Assembly: GCF_025399895.1 (NCBI RefSeq) | Contig: NZ_JAODUA010000007.1 | Location: 186,001-250,000, forward strand | Source: Streptomyces sp. ASQP_92 | Lineage (GTDB): Bacteria; Actinomycetota; Actinomycetes; Streptomycetales; Streptomycetaceae | Reading direction: 5' to 3' | Length of the DNA stretch: 64,000 nt | Program-made: the position numbers and the translations under genes | Notes under the pieces: model-generated | Database searches by the model: none | What the model was told of the DNA's origin: nothing | What the model saw: the letters and a program-made list of their open reading frames with translations, nothing else | Part shown: piece after piece, positions 24,338 to 31,900 of the stretch | Numbering within the stretch: the stretch's first letter is position 1 | Layout of the letters: each line of letters begins with the position of its first letter

Positions 24338-26062
24338 TCACCAACGGGCCCTCGCGCGCAGCCCCGTGAAGAGATAGGCGCAGATCAGAACGGTGAGCGA
24401 GAGGGCGAGCGCGGCTCCGACGGGTTCGGCCACCAAGTGCAGGGCGGCGATGAGCCAGTGGTCCAGCGCGTGCGGCCACCGCACCCACGCCAGGTCGCGC
24501 AGCCGGTCGGGAAGCCCGGCGACGGAGCGCACCGAACGCCCGTCCACGGCCTTCTTGAGCAGCGGTACGACGACGACGGGCACCGCGAGCACCGCCGCGA
24601 GACCCGCGGTGGTGGCCCGGAAGATCCCGGCGGCGAGCAGTCCGGCCCAAGCGCAGCCGACGGTGAGACCGGCCCAGCCCGCGCCCAGGCCCAGCCATTC
24701 CTGCGGCCGCCCGGTTACACCGGCTCCGTAGACCAGGCGCAGGGCCTCGTGGTCGACCGCCACCGCGAGGGCCGCGAGCACCAGGGCCGCGGCCGCGGTC
24801 ACCAGGAGCTTGGCGGCGAGCAGGCCCAGCCGGCGCGGGACGGTGCCGCGGTCGGCGGCGAGTGCGGGATAGCGGTACTCGTCACCGAAGGCGAGGGCGC
24901 CGAACAGGCCCGCGCCGAGCGCCGCGGGCGGCAGGGGCAGCAGGCCGGGCCAGGCGGCGAGGAGGCGGGGCTGCGGGGTGTGCCCGGACCGCGCGAGCAG
25001 CACGGCGAGGACCGCCGAGAGGGCCAGAACTCCCGCCGCCAGAAGGAAAGTTGTCCGTACGCCGAGGAACCTGCGCAGTTCGTAGCGCAGGGGGCGCAGC
25101 GGGGTTCGGGCCGGGTGGCGGGCGAGGGGCGGCGAGTGGGAACCCGGGGGCGGGCCCGTCCGTTCCCGGGGTGGGACGGTGACGCTCGGCCCGGTTTCGC
25201 CGATCTCGTCGGCGAGTTGGTGGAGCAGCACGCCGTTGCGGAAGGCGGTCTCCCCGACCTCCGCGCAGCTACTGCCGTACACGGACAGGTGGTTCCCGTC
25301 CTCGGCGACCACTTCGACGGAGCGGTGGGCCGCGCGCGCCTCGCGGCTGACCAGGGCGCCGAGGCGGGCGGCGTGCGGGGTGGCGACGGCGACGCGCGGG
25401 CGCAGCCGGGTGCGGGCGAACTCGGTGGCGTCCTGGTCGGCGACGAGGCGGCCGCCGTCGATGGTGACCACCCGGTCGGCGAGCCGGGCCGCCTCCTTGG
25501 GGTCGGCGAAGGTGCACAGGACGGTGCCGCCGTGATCGGCGTGGCCGCGCAGCAGTCCATGCAGCCAGGCGTTCTCGCGGGGCGAGAGGCCCTCGGCGGG
25601 CTCGTCGAGGAGGAGGGTGTGCGGGTCGCCGAGCAGGGCGGCGGCGAGGCCCAGGCGGCGGTCCATGCCGAGCGAGAGGGTGCCCAGGCGCTGGTCGGCG
25701 AGGCCGCGGAGGCCGACGACGTCGAGCATCTCCTCCGCACGCGAGACCGGGACTCCGGCGACCGTGCACATGAGCTTGAGCTGTCCCCGGACGGTGCGGG
25801 CCGGGTGGCCGGGCACATCGCCGAGGAGCGTGCCCACCTCGCGGGCGGGATGGGCGAGTTGATGCAGCGGGCGGCCGCGGAAGTAGGTCACGCCCCGGCC
25901 GGGTTCGAGTTCGAGCATCAGGCGCAGAGCCGTCGTACGGCCCGATCCGGGAACGCCGAGCAGGGCGGTGAGCTGGCCGGGTCTCGCCTCGAAGGTGAGG
26001 TCGTCCACGGCGGGCGGGAGGTCTCGGCGGGGCGCGCTGGTCAGTCCGATTGCCTGGAGCAT
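24338..26062 (-). CDS. ABC transporter: ATPase fused to permease
   Basis: Single-gene ABC exporter-like protein, 574 aa. An N-terminal ATPase domain has Walker A (GVPGSGRTTALRLM), a modified signature LSLGMDRRLGLAAAL and Walker B (LLLDEPAEGLS). Walker A has Arg in place of the usual Lys (GSGRTT), which would be expected to weaken ATP binding. After a Pro-rich linker (about 310-335) come six hydrophobic segments (about 350-570) of an ABC-2-like membrane domain. The ATG at 26062 begins the ATPase; an upstream in-frame ATG adds 18 unconserved residues. Stands alone downstream of the Nudix gene. Substrate unknown. Confidence 0.8.
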   Translation of the reverse strand: MLQAIGLTSAPRRDLPPAVDDLTFEARPGQLTALLGVPGSGRTTALRLMLELEPGRGVTYFRGRPLHQLAHPAREVGTLLGDVPGHPARTVRGQLKLMCTVAGVPVSRAEEMLDVVGLRGLADQRLGTLSLGMDRRLGLAAALLGDPHTLLLDEPAEGLSPRENAWLHGLLRGHADHGGTVLCTFADPKEAARLADRVVTIDGGRLVADQDATEFARTRLRPRVAVATPHAARLGALVSREARAAHRSVEVVAEDGNHLSVYGSSCAEVGETAFRNGVLLHQLADEIGETGPSVTVPPRERTGPPPGSHSPPLARHPARTPLRPLRYELRRFLGVRTTFLLAAGVLALSAVLAVLLARSGHTPQPRLLAAWPGLLPLPPAALGAGLFGALAFGDEYRYPALAADRGTVPRRLGLLAAKLLVTAAAALVLAALAVAVDHEALRLVYGAGVTGRPQEWLGLGAGWAGLTVGCAWAGLLAAGIFRATTAGLAAVLAVPVVVVPLLKKAVDGRSVRSVAGLPDRLRDLAWVRWPHALDHWLIAALHLVAEPVGAALALSLTVLICAYLFTGLRARARW

Positions 26063-26319
26063 CGCTTCTCTCGCGGTAGGTGAGACCGCTCGGCGGCTGG
26101 GCGGGTACCGCAGCAAGATAACGCGACATTTAGGACTTTTCGTGCAGCGTTGGGGGAGGCGCCCCCGGGCGTCAGGCCTTTACGCGCGAAGCGCCGGGTG
26201 TGCAGAGCGCTGAGTACGGGGCGTCGGGGTGCAGAGCGCCGGGGCGCCCGGCGAGGCGTCCCCCCTCCGCAACCCCAGGACCCGGCGGCGCGGGCCCATC
26301 CCGGTTCGCCGCGGCGGGG

Positions 26320-27084
26320 TCAGACCTCGGGGCGCAGCATCGGGGGGTTGAGCAGGGTCGCCCCGCCGGCGCGGAACAGTTGGGCGGGGCGACCGCCCTG
26401 TCGGGTCGTGGTGCCGCCGGCCGGGACCAGGAAGCCCGGGGTGCCGGTCACCTTGCGGTGGAAGTTGCGCGGGTCGAGGGCGACGCCCCACACCGCCTCG
26501 TACACCCGGCGCAGCTCGCCGACGGTGAACTCGGCCGGGCAGAAGGCTGTGGCCAGCGAGGAGTACTCGATCTTCGACCGGGCGCGCTCGACCCCGTCCG
26601 CCAGGATCCGCGCGTGGTCGAAGGCGAGCGGCGCGGGCTGTTCGCCGTCGCGCCCGAAGCCGCCCTCCTGGCCGAGCAGGTCCTCGACGGGGGCCCACCG
26701 GGCGCTGTGCGCGTCGCCGCCGGCGCGCGGGGCGGGCAGGTCGGGGGCGAGGGCGAGGTGCGCCACGCTGACCACGCGCATCCGGGGGTCGCGCCGGGGG
26801 TCGCCGTAGGTGGCGAGCTGTTCGAGGTGGGCACCGTTGGCGAGCGCGGGGGCCGACGGGTCCGAGGCGCACAGCCCCGTCTCCTCACCGAGCTCCCTGG
26901 CCGCCGCGGTGGACAGGTCCTCGTCCTCGCGGACGAATCCGCCGGGCAGCGCCCAGCGCCCCTGGAACGGTGATTCCCCGCGCCGCACCACGAGCGCGCA
27001 GAGCGCGTGGCGACGCACGGTCAGCACGACCAGATCGACGGTCACGGCGAAGGGCGGAAAGGCCGACGGGTCGTAGGGCGACAT
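26320..27084 (-). CDS. Nudix-domain regulator (NrtR-like: Nudix plus winged helix)
   Basis: Protein of 254 aa. The N-terminal Nudix domain has a complete Nudix box, matching G-x5-E-x7-RE-L-x-EE-x-G (GFVREDEDLSTAAARELGEE...). The C-terminal part (about 165-254) has the winged-helix pattern CPAEFTVGELRRVYEAVWG and RNFHRKVTGTPGFLV of the NrtR family, whose members repress NAD biosynthesis genes or sugar genes and sense ADP-ribose compounds. The intact box means hydrolase activity remains possible. No NAD gene is adjacent. An inverted repeat lies just upstream, consistent with autoregulation. The ATG at 27084 fits the family start (SPYDPSAFPPFAVTVD). Confidence 0.82.
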   Translation of the reverse strand: MSPYDPSAFPPFAVTVDLVVLTVRRHALCALVVRRGESPFQGRWALPGGFVREDEDLSTAAARELGEETGLCASDPSAPALANGAHLEQLATYGDPRRDPRMRVVSVAHLALAPDLPAPRAGGDAHSARWAPVEDLLGQEGGFGRDGEQPAPLAFDHARILADGVERARSKIEYSSLATAFCPAEFTVGELRRVYEAVWGVALDPRNFHRKVTGTPGFLVPAGGTTTRQGGRPAQLFRAGGATLLNPPMLRPEV

Positions 27085-27097
27085 GCGGCGATCATAG

Positions 27098-27112
27098 TCG
27101 TCTGCCTGACGA
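27098..27112. promoter_or_regulatory. Inverted repeat, candidate operator of the Nudix regulator
   Basis: TCGTC-TGCCT-GACGA, a perfect 5-bp palindrome with 5-bp spacer, 14 bp upstream of the regulator start. Position and symmetry suit an autoregulatory operator. I cannot compare it with known NrtR sites here. Confidence 0.4.
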
Positions 27113-27180
27113 TAAACACTCCCTTCGACATCGTCCGGCACTTCTTCTCCCGGGCGCACCTCGCGGGCCACCGGTCGCGC

Positions 27181-29223
27181 TCAGCCTCCCAACTGGAGCC
27201 ATGGGGCGGCCTCCTCGACCATGCCCACCCCGAGCCTGCTGATCCGTACGGTGAACGGCTCCCCCGCGACGCTCAGGCCCGCGAGGCGGACCGCGCCGAG
27301 CGGGGCCGACCGCATCGGGTCGAGGACGACCGTCCTGGCCGGGGCGTCCGGGCGGATGCCGGCCAGGGCGGTCAGCAACTGGACCCCGGCAGCGGCCGCC
27401 ACCGCCGCCGGACGACAGGCGGCCGGATGGGGCACGGGCACGCTGTCCGCGGTGCGCTGCTCCCCCGCGTACATCTCGGGCAGCCGGTGGCCGAACGCCT
27501 CCGAGGCGGCCAGGACTCCCCGCAGCAGGGCGACGGCCTCCTTCTCGTACCCGGCGGCGGCCAGGCCCGCGACGGCGACGGCGCTCTCGTGGACCCGTAC
27601 CGCGCCGGCCCGGTGCCCGAACGGGTTGTACCCGGGCTCCTTGACGGCGAGCCCGCGCAGTCCCCAGCCGGAGTCCATGGCGGGGCCACCGAGCAGCCGG
27701 GCCAGCTGCTCGGTCTGCACCTTGTCCAGGAGCCCGGGGGCGAGGCGTCCGCCGCCGAGCAGCCCCGTGTCGAGCAGGTGGGCGGCGCCCGCGCCGAGCA
27801 GCGGTACCGGCCGTCCGTCGCCGGTACGGGCCGCGGCGGGCCGGCCGCCGCCGAGGTCGTCCAGCCAGAAGTCCGCCCGGAACCGTTCCCTGAGCGCCGC
27901 GGCCCGCGCGAGCCAGGCGTCCGCGCCGGGACGGTCGCACTCGCGCAGCAGTTCCGCGCCGAGCAGCGCCGCCCGGTGGACGTGGGCCTGGGTCTCGGCG
28001 CGGACGAGCCCGGCGGCCCCGGGACCCCGCTCGGCGAGATAGCCGTCACCGCCGCCGCCGTCGTCCAGGGCAGTGGCCAGCCAGCGCAGGCACCGCTCGG
28101 CCGCGGGCAGCAGCTCGGCCACCTCCGCCTCGGGCAGGCCCCACCTCCGCGCCTCCGCGAGCACCACGGGAAACGCGAGGGTGGCCTCCACTCCCGTGCA
28201 GCCGGGCGGCAGATAGGGCCCGGCATCCCTGAAGGGGCCCGGAATGAGCCCCAACTCCGGTCCACGGCCGGCGAGTTGGCTTCTGGCCAGGGTGCGCAGG
28301 GTGGCCGCCGCAAGGCGCGTGGACAGGGGCAGCGCCATCCGCGCCGCCCAGAGCGCCTCGGCGGGCGCCGCCCCGCACCGCCAGGGGACACCGGCCGCCG
28401 CGTAGAGGTCGGCCGGGTGGGCCGGGTCGCGGATCAGCAGGGCCCGCAGGTCGTCGAGGCTGCGGTGCAACAGGCCCGCCACCCTCGGATCGTCGCTCTC
28501 CGCCCTGGTCTCCCCGGTGGTGGGCAGGGGGCTCGCCCCATGACCGGGCGGCCGCACGGGCCGGCCCGTCCTGATGGTCAGCTCGATGGTGCACGAGCCG
28601 CCCGGCGGCAGCTCCACGGCCCAGCGCAGCACTCCGGCGGAGGCGAGCGCGTCGGTCGGCGGGGGCTTGGCCGTCACGGCGCAGTACGCGCCGCCCGAAC
28701 TCCAGCGCATTCCCGAGTCATGGACGCTGGCGGGCAGTTCGGGTCCGGTGCGGCCGGAGGCGACCGCGCCGAGGTCGGCGAGGTCGGTACCGAGCGCGAT
28801 CTCCACCGGGATCCTCAGCGCCCTGGCCGAGGAACTGGTCAGGGTGATCCGTTCGGTGCCGTCCGCCTGCCGGAGTCGTTCGACGGCGATCCCGGGGTCG
28901 GGTCCGCTGTCCGCCGCTGTGCGCACCACGGCCAGGAACCGGGCGCGGTCGGCCGATATCGACCTGCCCTGCACAGCGATCGGATCCCGCCCCGCCACCC
29001 TCAACTGGCAACGGGAGAGCACCCGGCGGCCGTGCTGGTAGAAGCCTTCGAGGCCGTGCCCGGTGAGCTGTCCGTGTTCCGGCGACACCGCGAGGCCGGG
29101 CAGGGCCACGCAGATCACGGATGCGTGCACGGCCGGGAGTTCGCCGAGCGGCCCGGCGGGCCTCGGCGGGACCGGTCCCGGCGTGCTCCCGGTGCCGGGG
29201 CGGGACGGTGCGGTGGGCGCCAT
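27181..29223 (-). CDS. Glycogen debranching enzyme-like protein (GDE_N_bis plus GH-like six-hairpin domain)
   Basis: Protein of 680 aa. The N-terminal glycogen-debranching N-terminal domain (about 45-240; HGLEGFYQHGRRVLSRCQLRV) is followed by an alpha/alpha six-hairpin glycosidase-like region (about 265-630; YAAAGVPWRCGAAPAEALWAARM, DSGWGLRGLA, AVRVHESAVAVAGLAAAGYEKEA, PEMYAGEQR). This architecture is that of amylo-alpha-1,6-glucosidases or trehalase-like proteins of unknown substrate. The ATG at 29223 is preceded by AAGGG. Cytoplasmic, no signal peptide. Ends 97 bp upstream of the Nudix regulator; a shared promoter is possible. Confidence 0.8.
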   Translation of the reverse strand: MAPTAPSRPGTGSTPGPVPPRPAGPLGELPAVHASVICVALPGLAVSPEHGQLTGHGLEGFYQHGRRVLSRCQLRVAGRDPIAVQGRSISADRARFLAVVRTAADSGPDPGIAVERLRQADGTERITLTSSSARALRIPVEIALGTDLADLGAVASGRTGPELPASVHDSGMRWSSGGAYCAVTAKPPPTDALASAGVLRWAVELPPGGSCTIELTIRTGRPVRPPGHGASPLPTTGETRAESDDPRVAGLLHRSLDDLRALLIRDPAHPADLYAAAGVPWRCGAAPAEALWAARMALPLSTRLAAATLRTLARSQLAGRGPELGLIPGPFRDAGPYLPPGCTGVEATLAFPVVLAEARRWGLPEAEVAELLPAAERCLRWLATALDDGGGGDGYLAERGPGAAGLVRAETQAHVHRAALLGAELLRECDRPGADAWLARAAALRERFRADFWLDDLGGGRPAAARTGDGRPVPLLGAGAAHLLDTGLLGGGRLAPGLLDKVQTEQLARLLGGPAMDSGWGLRGLAVKEPGYNPFGHRAGAVRVHESAVAVAGLAAAGYEKEAVALLRGVLAASEAFGHRLPEMYAGEQRTADSVPVPHPAACRPAAVAAAAGVQLLTALAGIRPDAPARTVVLDPMRSAPLGAVRLAGLSVAGEPFTVRISRLGVGMVEEAAPWLQLGG

Positions 29224-29492
29224 TGCGTACCCTTCTGCGCGATCCGGGCTGCGACGACGGCGGCGGTCCGGGCGCGGCTGCCGCCGCCCGTGCGACGCGG
29301 TGCCCGGTGCCGCGCCGCCACCCACGTGAACGCCGCGGGCCTCGACCGGGTCACGGACGGATCGCCCCGCCGGCCCCCTCCCCGGGCCCGACCGGCCGTA
29401 CCCCCCGCGCCCCTCTCCCTCCGACGCCCCCCGAGCGCCATCCTTGACCGCCGCACTCCGGGGCGGGGGCGCAGCCACCCTCTCCCGCGCCA

Positions 29493-31382
29493 TCACTCCT
29501 CCCCGTTCACCCTCACCCCGCCCCGGCTGCGGACCCGGTCGCGCACCTTCCGCGGCTCGGGCCGGGGCTCACCCTGCGTCCCGGCCCGGGGCTCGGAACG
29601 GCCGGCGCTCCCGTCAGGGCGGTCGAGACCGGGCCGGGTGGATTCGGGTCGGGTGGATTCGGAGCAACTCGATCCGGGGCGGTTGGATCCGGACCGCGCG
29701 GATTCGGCGCGCGCGGATTCGGAGCGGCTCGATTCAGGGCGGGTGGATTCGGGGCGGGTGGATTCGGGGCGCGTCGATTCATGGCTGACGCGTCCCGTAC
29801 GGGCCGAACTCCCCCTCTGCCGGTGCGAATTGGGGCTCTTCTTCGCGTGCGACGGCGTGGACTTGCGAGGCGTCTTGGGGCGAGGCGCCCGGCGAGGAAT
29901 GGGCGCCGTGAGCGTCTCGGCGGTCTCGGGTGTGGGAGGGACCTGCGAGGTGAGGCCGGCGGGAGCAGTCGGGGCCTCCCCGGCGGGGTCGATGAGTACG
30001 GGTGAATCGACGGGTGCCGCAGGAGGCTCCCCTTCGAGGAGGTCCTGAGCGGGGAACGCGCCCTCGGGGGCCGTCGATCGCTCGGTCCCGCGCATCGCCG
30101 CATCCTGTTCCGCGAGCCTCGCGGCGCGTTCCTCGCGGAGGCAGACGCGCAGTTCTTCGGGGTCGAGGCCCTGGTTGCAGGCCTGGTGGAGGAGGCGGGC
30201 GAAGCGGTAGTCGGGGTCGGCCCGCAGGGCCAGGTTGAAGGCCACCCGGGCGTGGGGTTCGTCGCCCGTCGACCAGGAGACCCAGCCCGCCAGCGTGAGC
30301 AGCGCGGCGGCGTGGTCCGCGTACGGTCCGACGCATCGGCGGGCCAGCGCTCGCCACAGGCGCAGGGCGGGCCCCGCGTCGGCCCCCTCCATCCATTCGG
30401 CGGCCCAGTCGCGGGTCGTGCGGTCCTGGAGGCCGAGGATCACGGCCGCCGCCTCGTCGTGGGCGATGAGACTGTCGTCCAGGTCGTCCGACGCGTTCCC
30501 GCCCAGGAGCAGGGTGCCCGCCCCGCGGCCGGCCGACGAGAGCGAGCCCGTGCCGGGTGCCGGCTCCGGGGCGTCCGCGATGCGACGCATGAGCCGGGCC
30601 GCCAGGTCGAGCGTCTCGTCGGCGACGCTGCGCCGGTCCCCCCGTTCGAGGACGCGGGGGAACATCTCCGCGGCCGCCGCGTCGAGGGCCCGTTCCTGGT
30701 CGGCCGCCGCGGCGGATCGCCACGGCGCGAACCGCTCCTCCATCTCCCGCAAGGATCCTCGGACTTGGATCCCCGCGTAGGTCGCCGCGGCCGCCATCAC
30801 GGAGGTGCCGGGCAGGGCGAGTGTGTTGCCCTCCGGCGGGCAGCAGCGGTTGTCGGGGCAGCAGTACGACCAGTACCGCCCGTCGGAAATGCACAGTGCT
30901 TCGCGCACGGGTACGTCGAGGGTGCCGCACGCGGTGCGGAGCCGTTGGGCCAGTGGCCGCAGCCGCTCCATCACCGCGCGCCCGGTGCCGTCCAGCGACG
31001 GGTCCTGGCAGAGGAAGACGACGATCCCGTCCGGCCGGGGTCCACGTCGTTCGCTTCCCGACACCAGGCACTCGGCGAGCTGGTCGGCGATGTCGGGCCA
31101 CTCCTGGGGCGAAGCGGGCAGGCCCACCCGGACGCGGCCGCCGAACCTGCCGCTCTCACCGTGCAGGGCGACCAGCACGACGGAGTCGGTCGGGTGGAAC
31201 CCCAGCAAGTACGGCAGCGCGTCGGCCAGTTCGGCCGGGCCGCGCAGGGTGATCCGGGGCTCGGCCGGCGAACCGTGCGACGCGGATGTACGGGATGCGG
31301 CCTCATGGGCCCTGTGGGCCTCGGACCCACGGGAGTGGGAGTCGTAAGAGCCGGATTCGTGGTGTTCGTTCGTGTCTCGCAT
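29493..31382 (-). CDS. DUF4192 domain protein with repetitive C-terminal tail
   Basis: Protein of 629 aa. The DUF4192 domain (about 40-370; ITLRGPAELADALPYLLGFHPTDSVVLVAL, SYCCPDNRCCP) is an actinobacterial family of unknown function. The last 200 residues are disordered, basic and Pro/Ser-rich, with a five-residue repeat of the ESTRP type encoded by a 15-bp tandem repeat. The Cys-rich CCPDNRCCP could bind metal. ATG at 31382 with a poor ribosome site, but no better start is visible. It may be cotranscribed with the debranching-like gene 269 bp downstream. Confidence 0.82.
   Translation of the reverse strand: MRDTNEHHESGSYDSHSRGSEAHRAHEAASRTSASHGSPAEPRITLRGPAELADALPYLLGFHPTDSVVLVALHGESGRFGGRVRVGLPASPQEWPDIADQLAECLVSGSERRGPRPDGIVVFLCQDPSLDGTGRAVMERLRPLAQRLRTACGTLDVPVREALCISDGRYWSYCCPDNRCCPPEGNTLALPGTSVMAAAATYAGIQVRGSLREMEERFAPWRSAAAADQERALDAAAAEMFPRVLERGDRRSVADETLDLAARLMRRIADAPEPAPGTGSLSSAGRGAGTLLLGGNASDDLDDSLIAHDEAAAVILGLQDRTTRDWAAEWMEGADAGPALRLWRALARRCVGPYADHAAALLTLAGWVSWSTGDEPHARVAFNLALRADPDYRFARLLHQACNQGLDPEELRVCLREERAARLAEQDAAMRGTERSTAPEGAFPAQDLLEGEPPAAPVDSPVLIDPAGEAPTAPAGLTSQVPPTPETAETLTAPIPRRAPRPKTPRKSTPSHAKKSPNSHRQRGSSARTGRVSHESTRPESTRPESTRPESSRSESARAESARSGSNRPGSSCSESTRPESTRPGLDRPDGSAGRSEPRAGTQGEPRPEPRKVRDRVRSRGGVRVNGEE
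29641..29775. repeat. Nine-copy 15-bp minisatellite inside the DUF4192 gene
   Basis: Nine contiguous units of consensus GATTCGGGGCGGGTG (29641, 29656, 29671 and so on to 29761), with a tenth partial copy. Units 8 and 9 are nearly identical, while units 3-5 are diverged. The period of five codons keeps the frame and encodes ESTRP-like pentapeptides on the minus strand. Copy number is expected to vary between strains. Confidence 0.9.
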
Positions 31383-31900
31383 GTTCCGAGGGTTTCGCGA
31401 TCACCGACTTCCCACCACCCCTGTGGATAACCTTGTCCACAGGGCGAAGGTGCTGGTCATACAAGTGACGGCCGGCCCGGCGGGTACCGCAACTACCGCC
31501 GCTGCGGGCTGAGTTGAGGGTCGTCTGCGACACGGGGCGGCGGGCCGGGCATCGAAGTCGCCCGCGCGCGAGGGTCCAGAAGCGGTCGGGCCCCCGATGA
31601 GGCGCTGCGCACCGGCGCGGGTCGTACAGCTCATACGGCTCGCACGACCCGCTCAGGTCATAAAGCTCGCACGACCCGCTCGGCTCATGCGGCTCATACA
31701 GCCCATACGACCCGCGGCTCATACGGCCCGCGCGGCGCAGGCCCGGCCCGACCACAGCGACCGGCACGTCCCCTCCCCCCTGCTCCCGGCCAGGGCGTCC
31801 GCATGGCCACCGCAACCGGAAACAGCCCGTGACCAGCGAGGACGGCCGATCGGGAACGGTTCGGTCCGCGATTGTCGGACCCGTCCTGTTGTATGGAGGC
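31383..31900. other. Divergent intergenic region, DUF4192 gene / recQ, with repeats
   Basis: A 518-bp gap containing both promoters. Between 31629 and 31735 there is a degenerate repeat built from GCTCATACGG and GCTCGCACGACCCGCTC units. The latter 17-mer occurs at 31638 and 31665 (period 27). Frames through it have biased, implausible composition. No conserved gene or clear promoter boxes were identified. Confidence 0.6.
31638..31681. repeat. Tandem 27-bp-period intergenic repeat
   Basis: The 17-mer GCTCGCACGACCCGCTC is present exactly at 31638-31654 and 31665-31681. Looser copies (GCTCATACGG, CCCATACGACCCGC) continue to about 31735. Confidence 0.75.
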
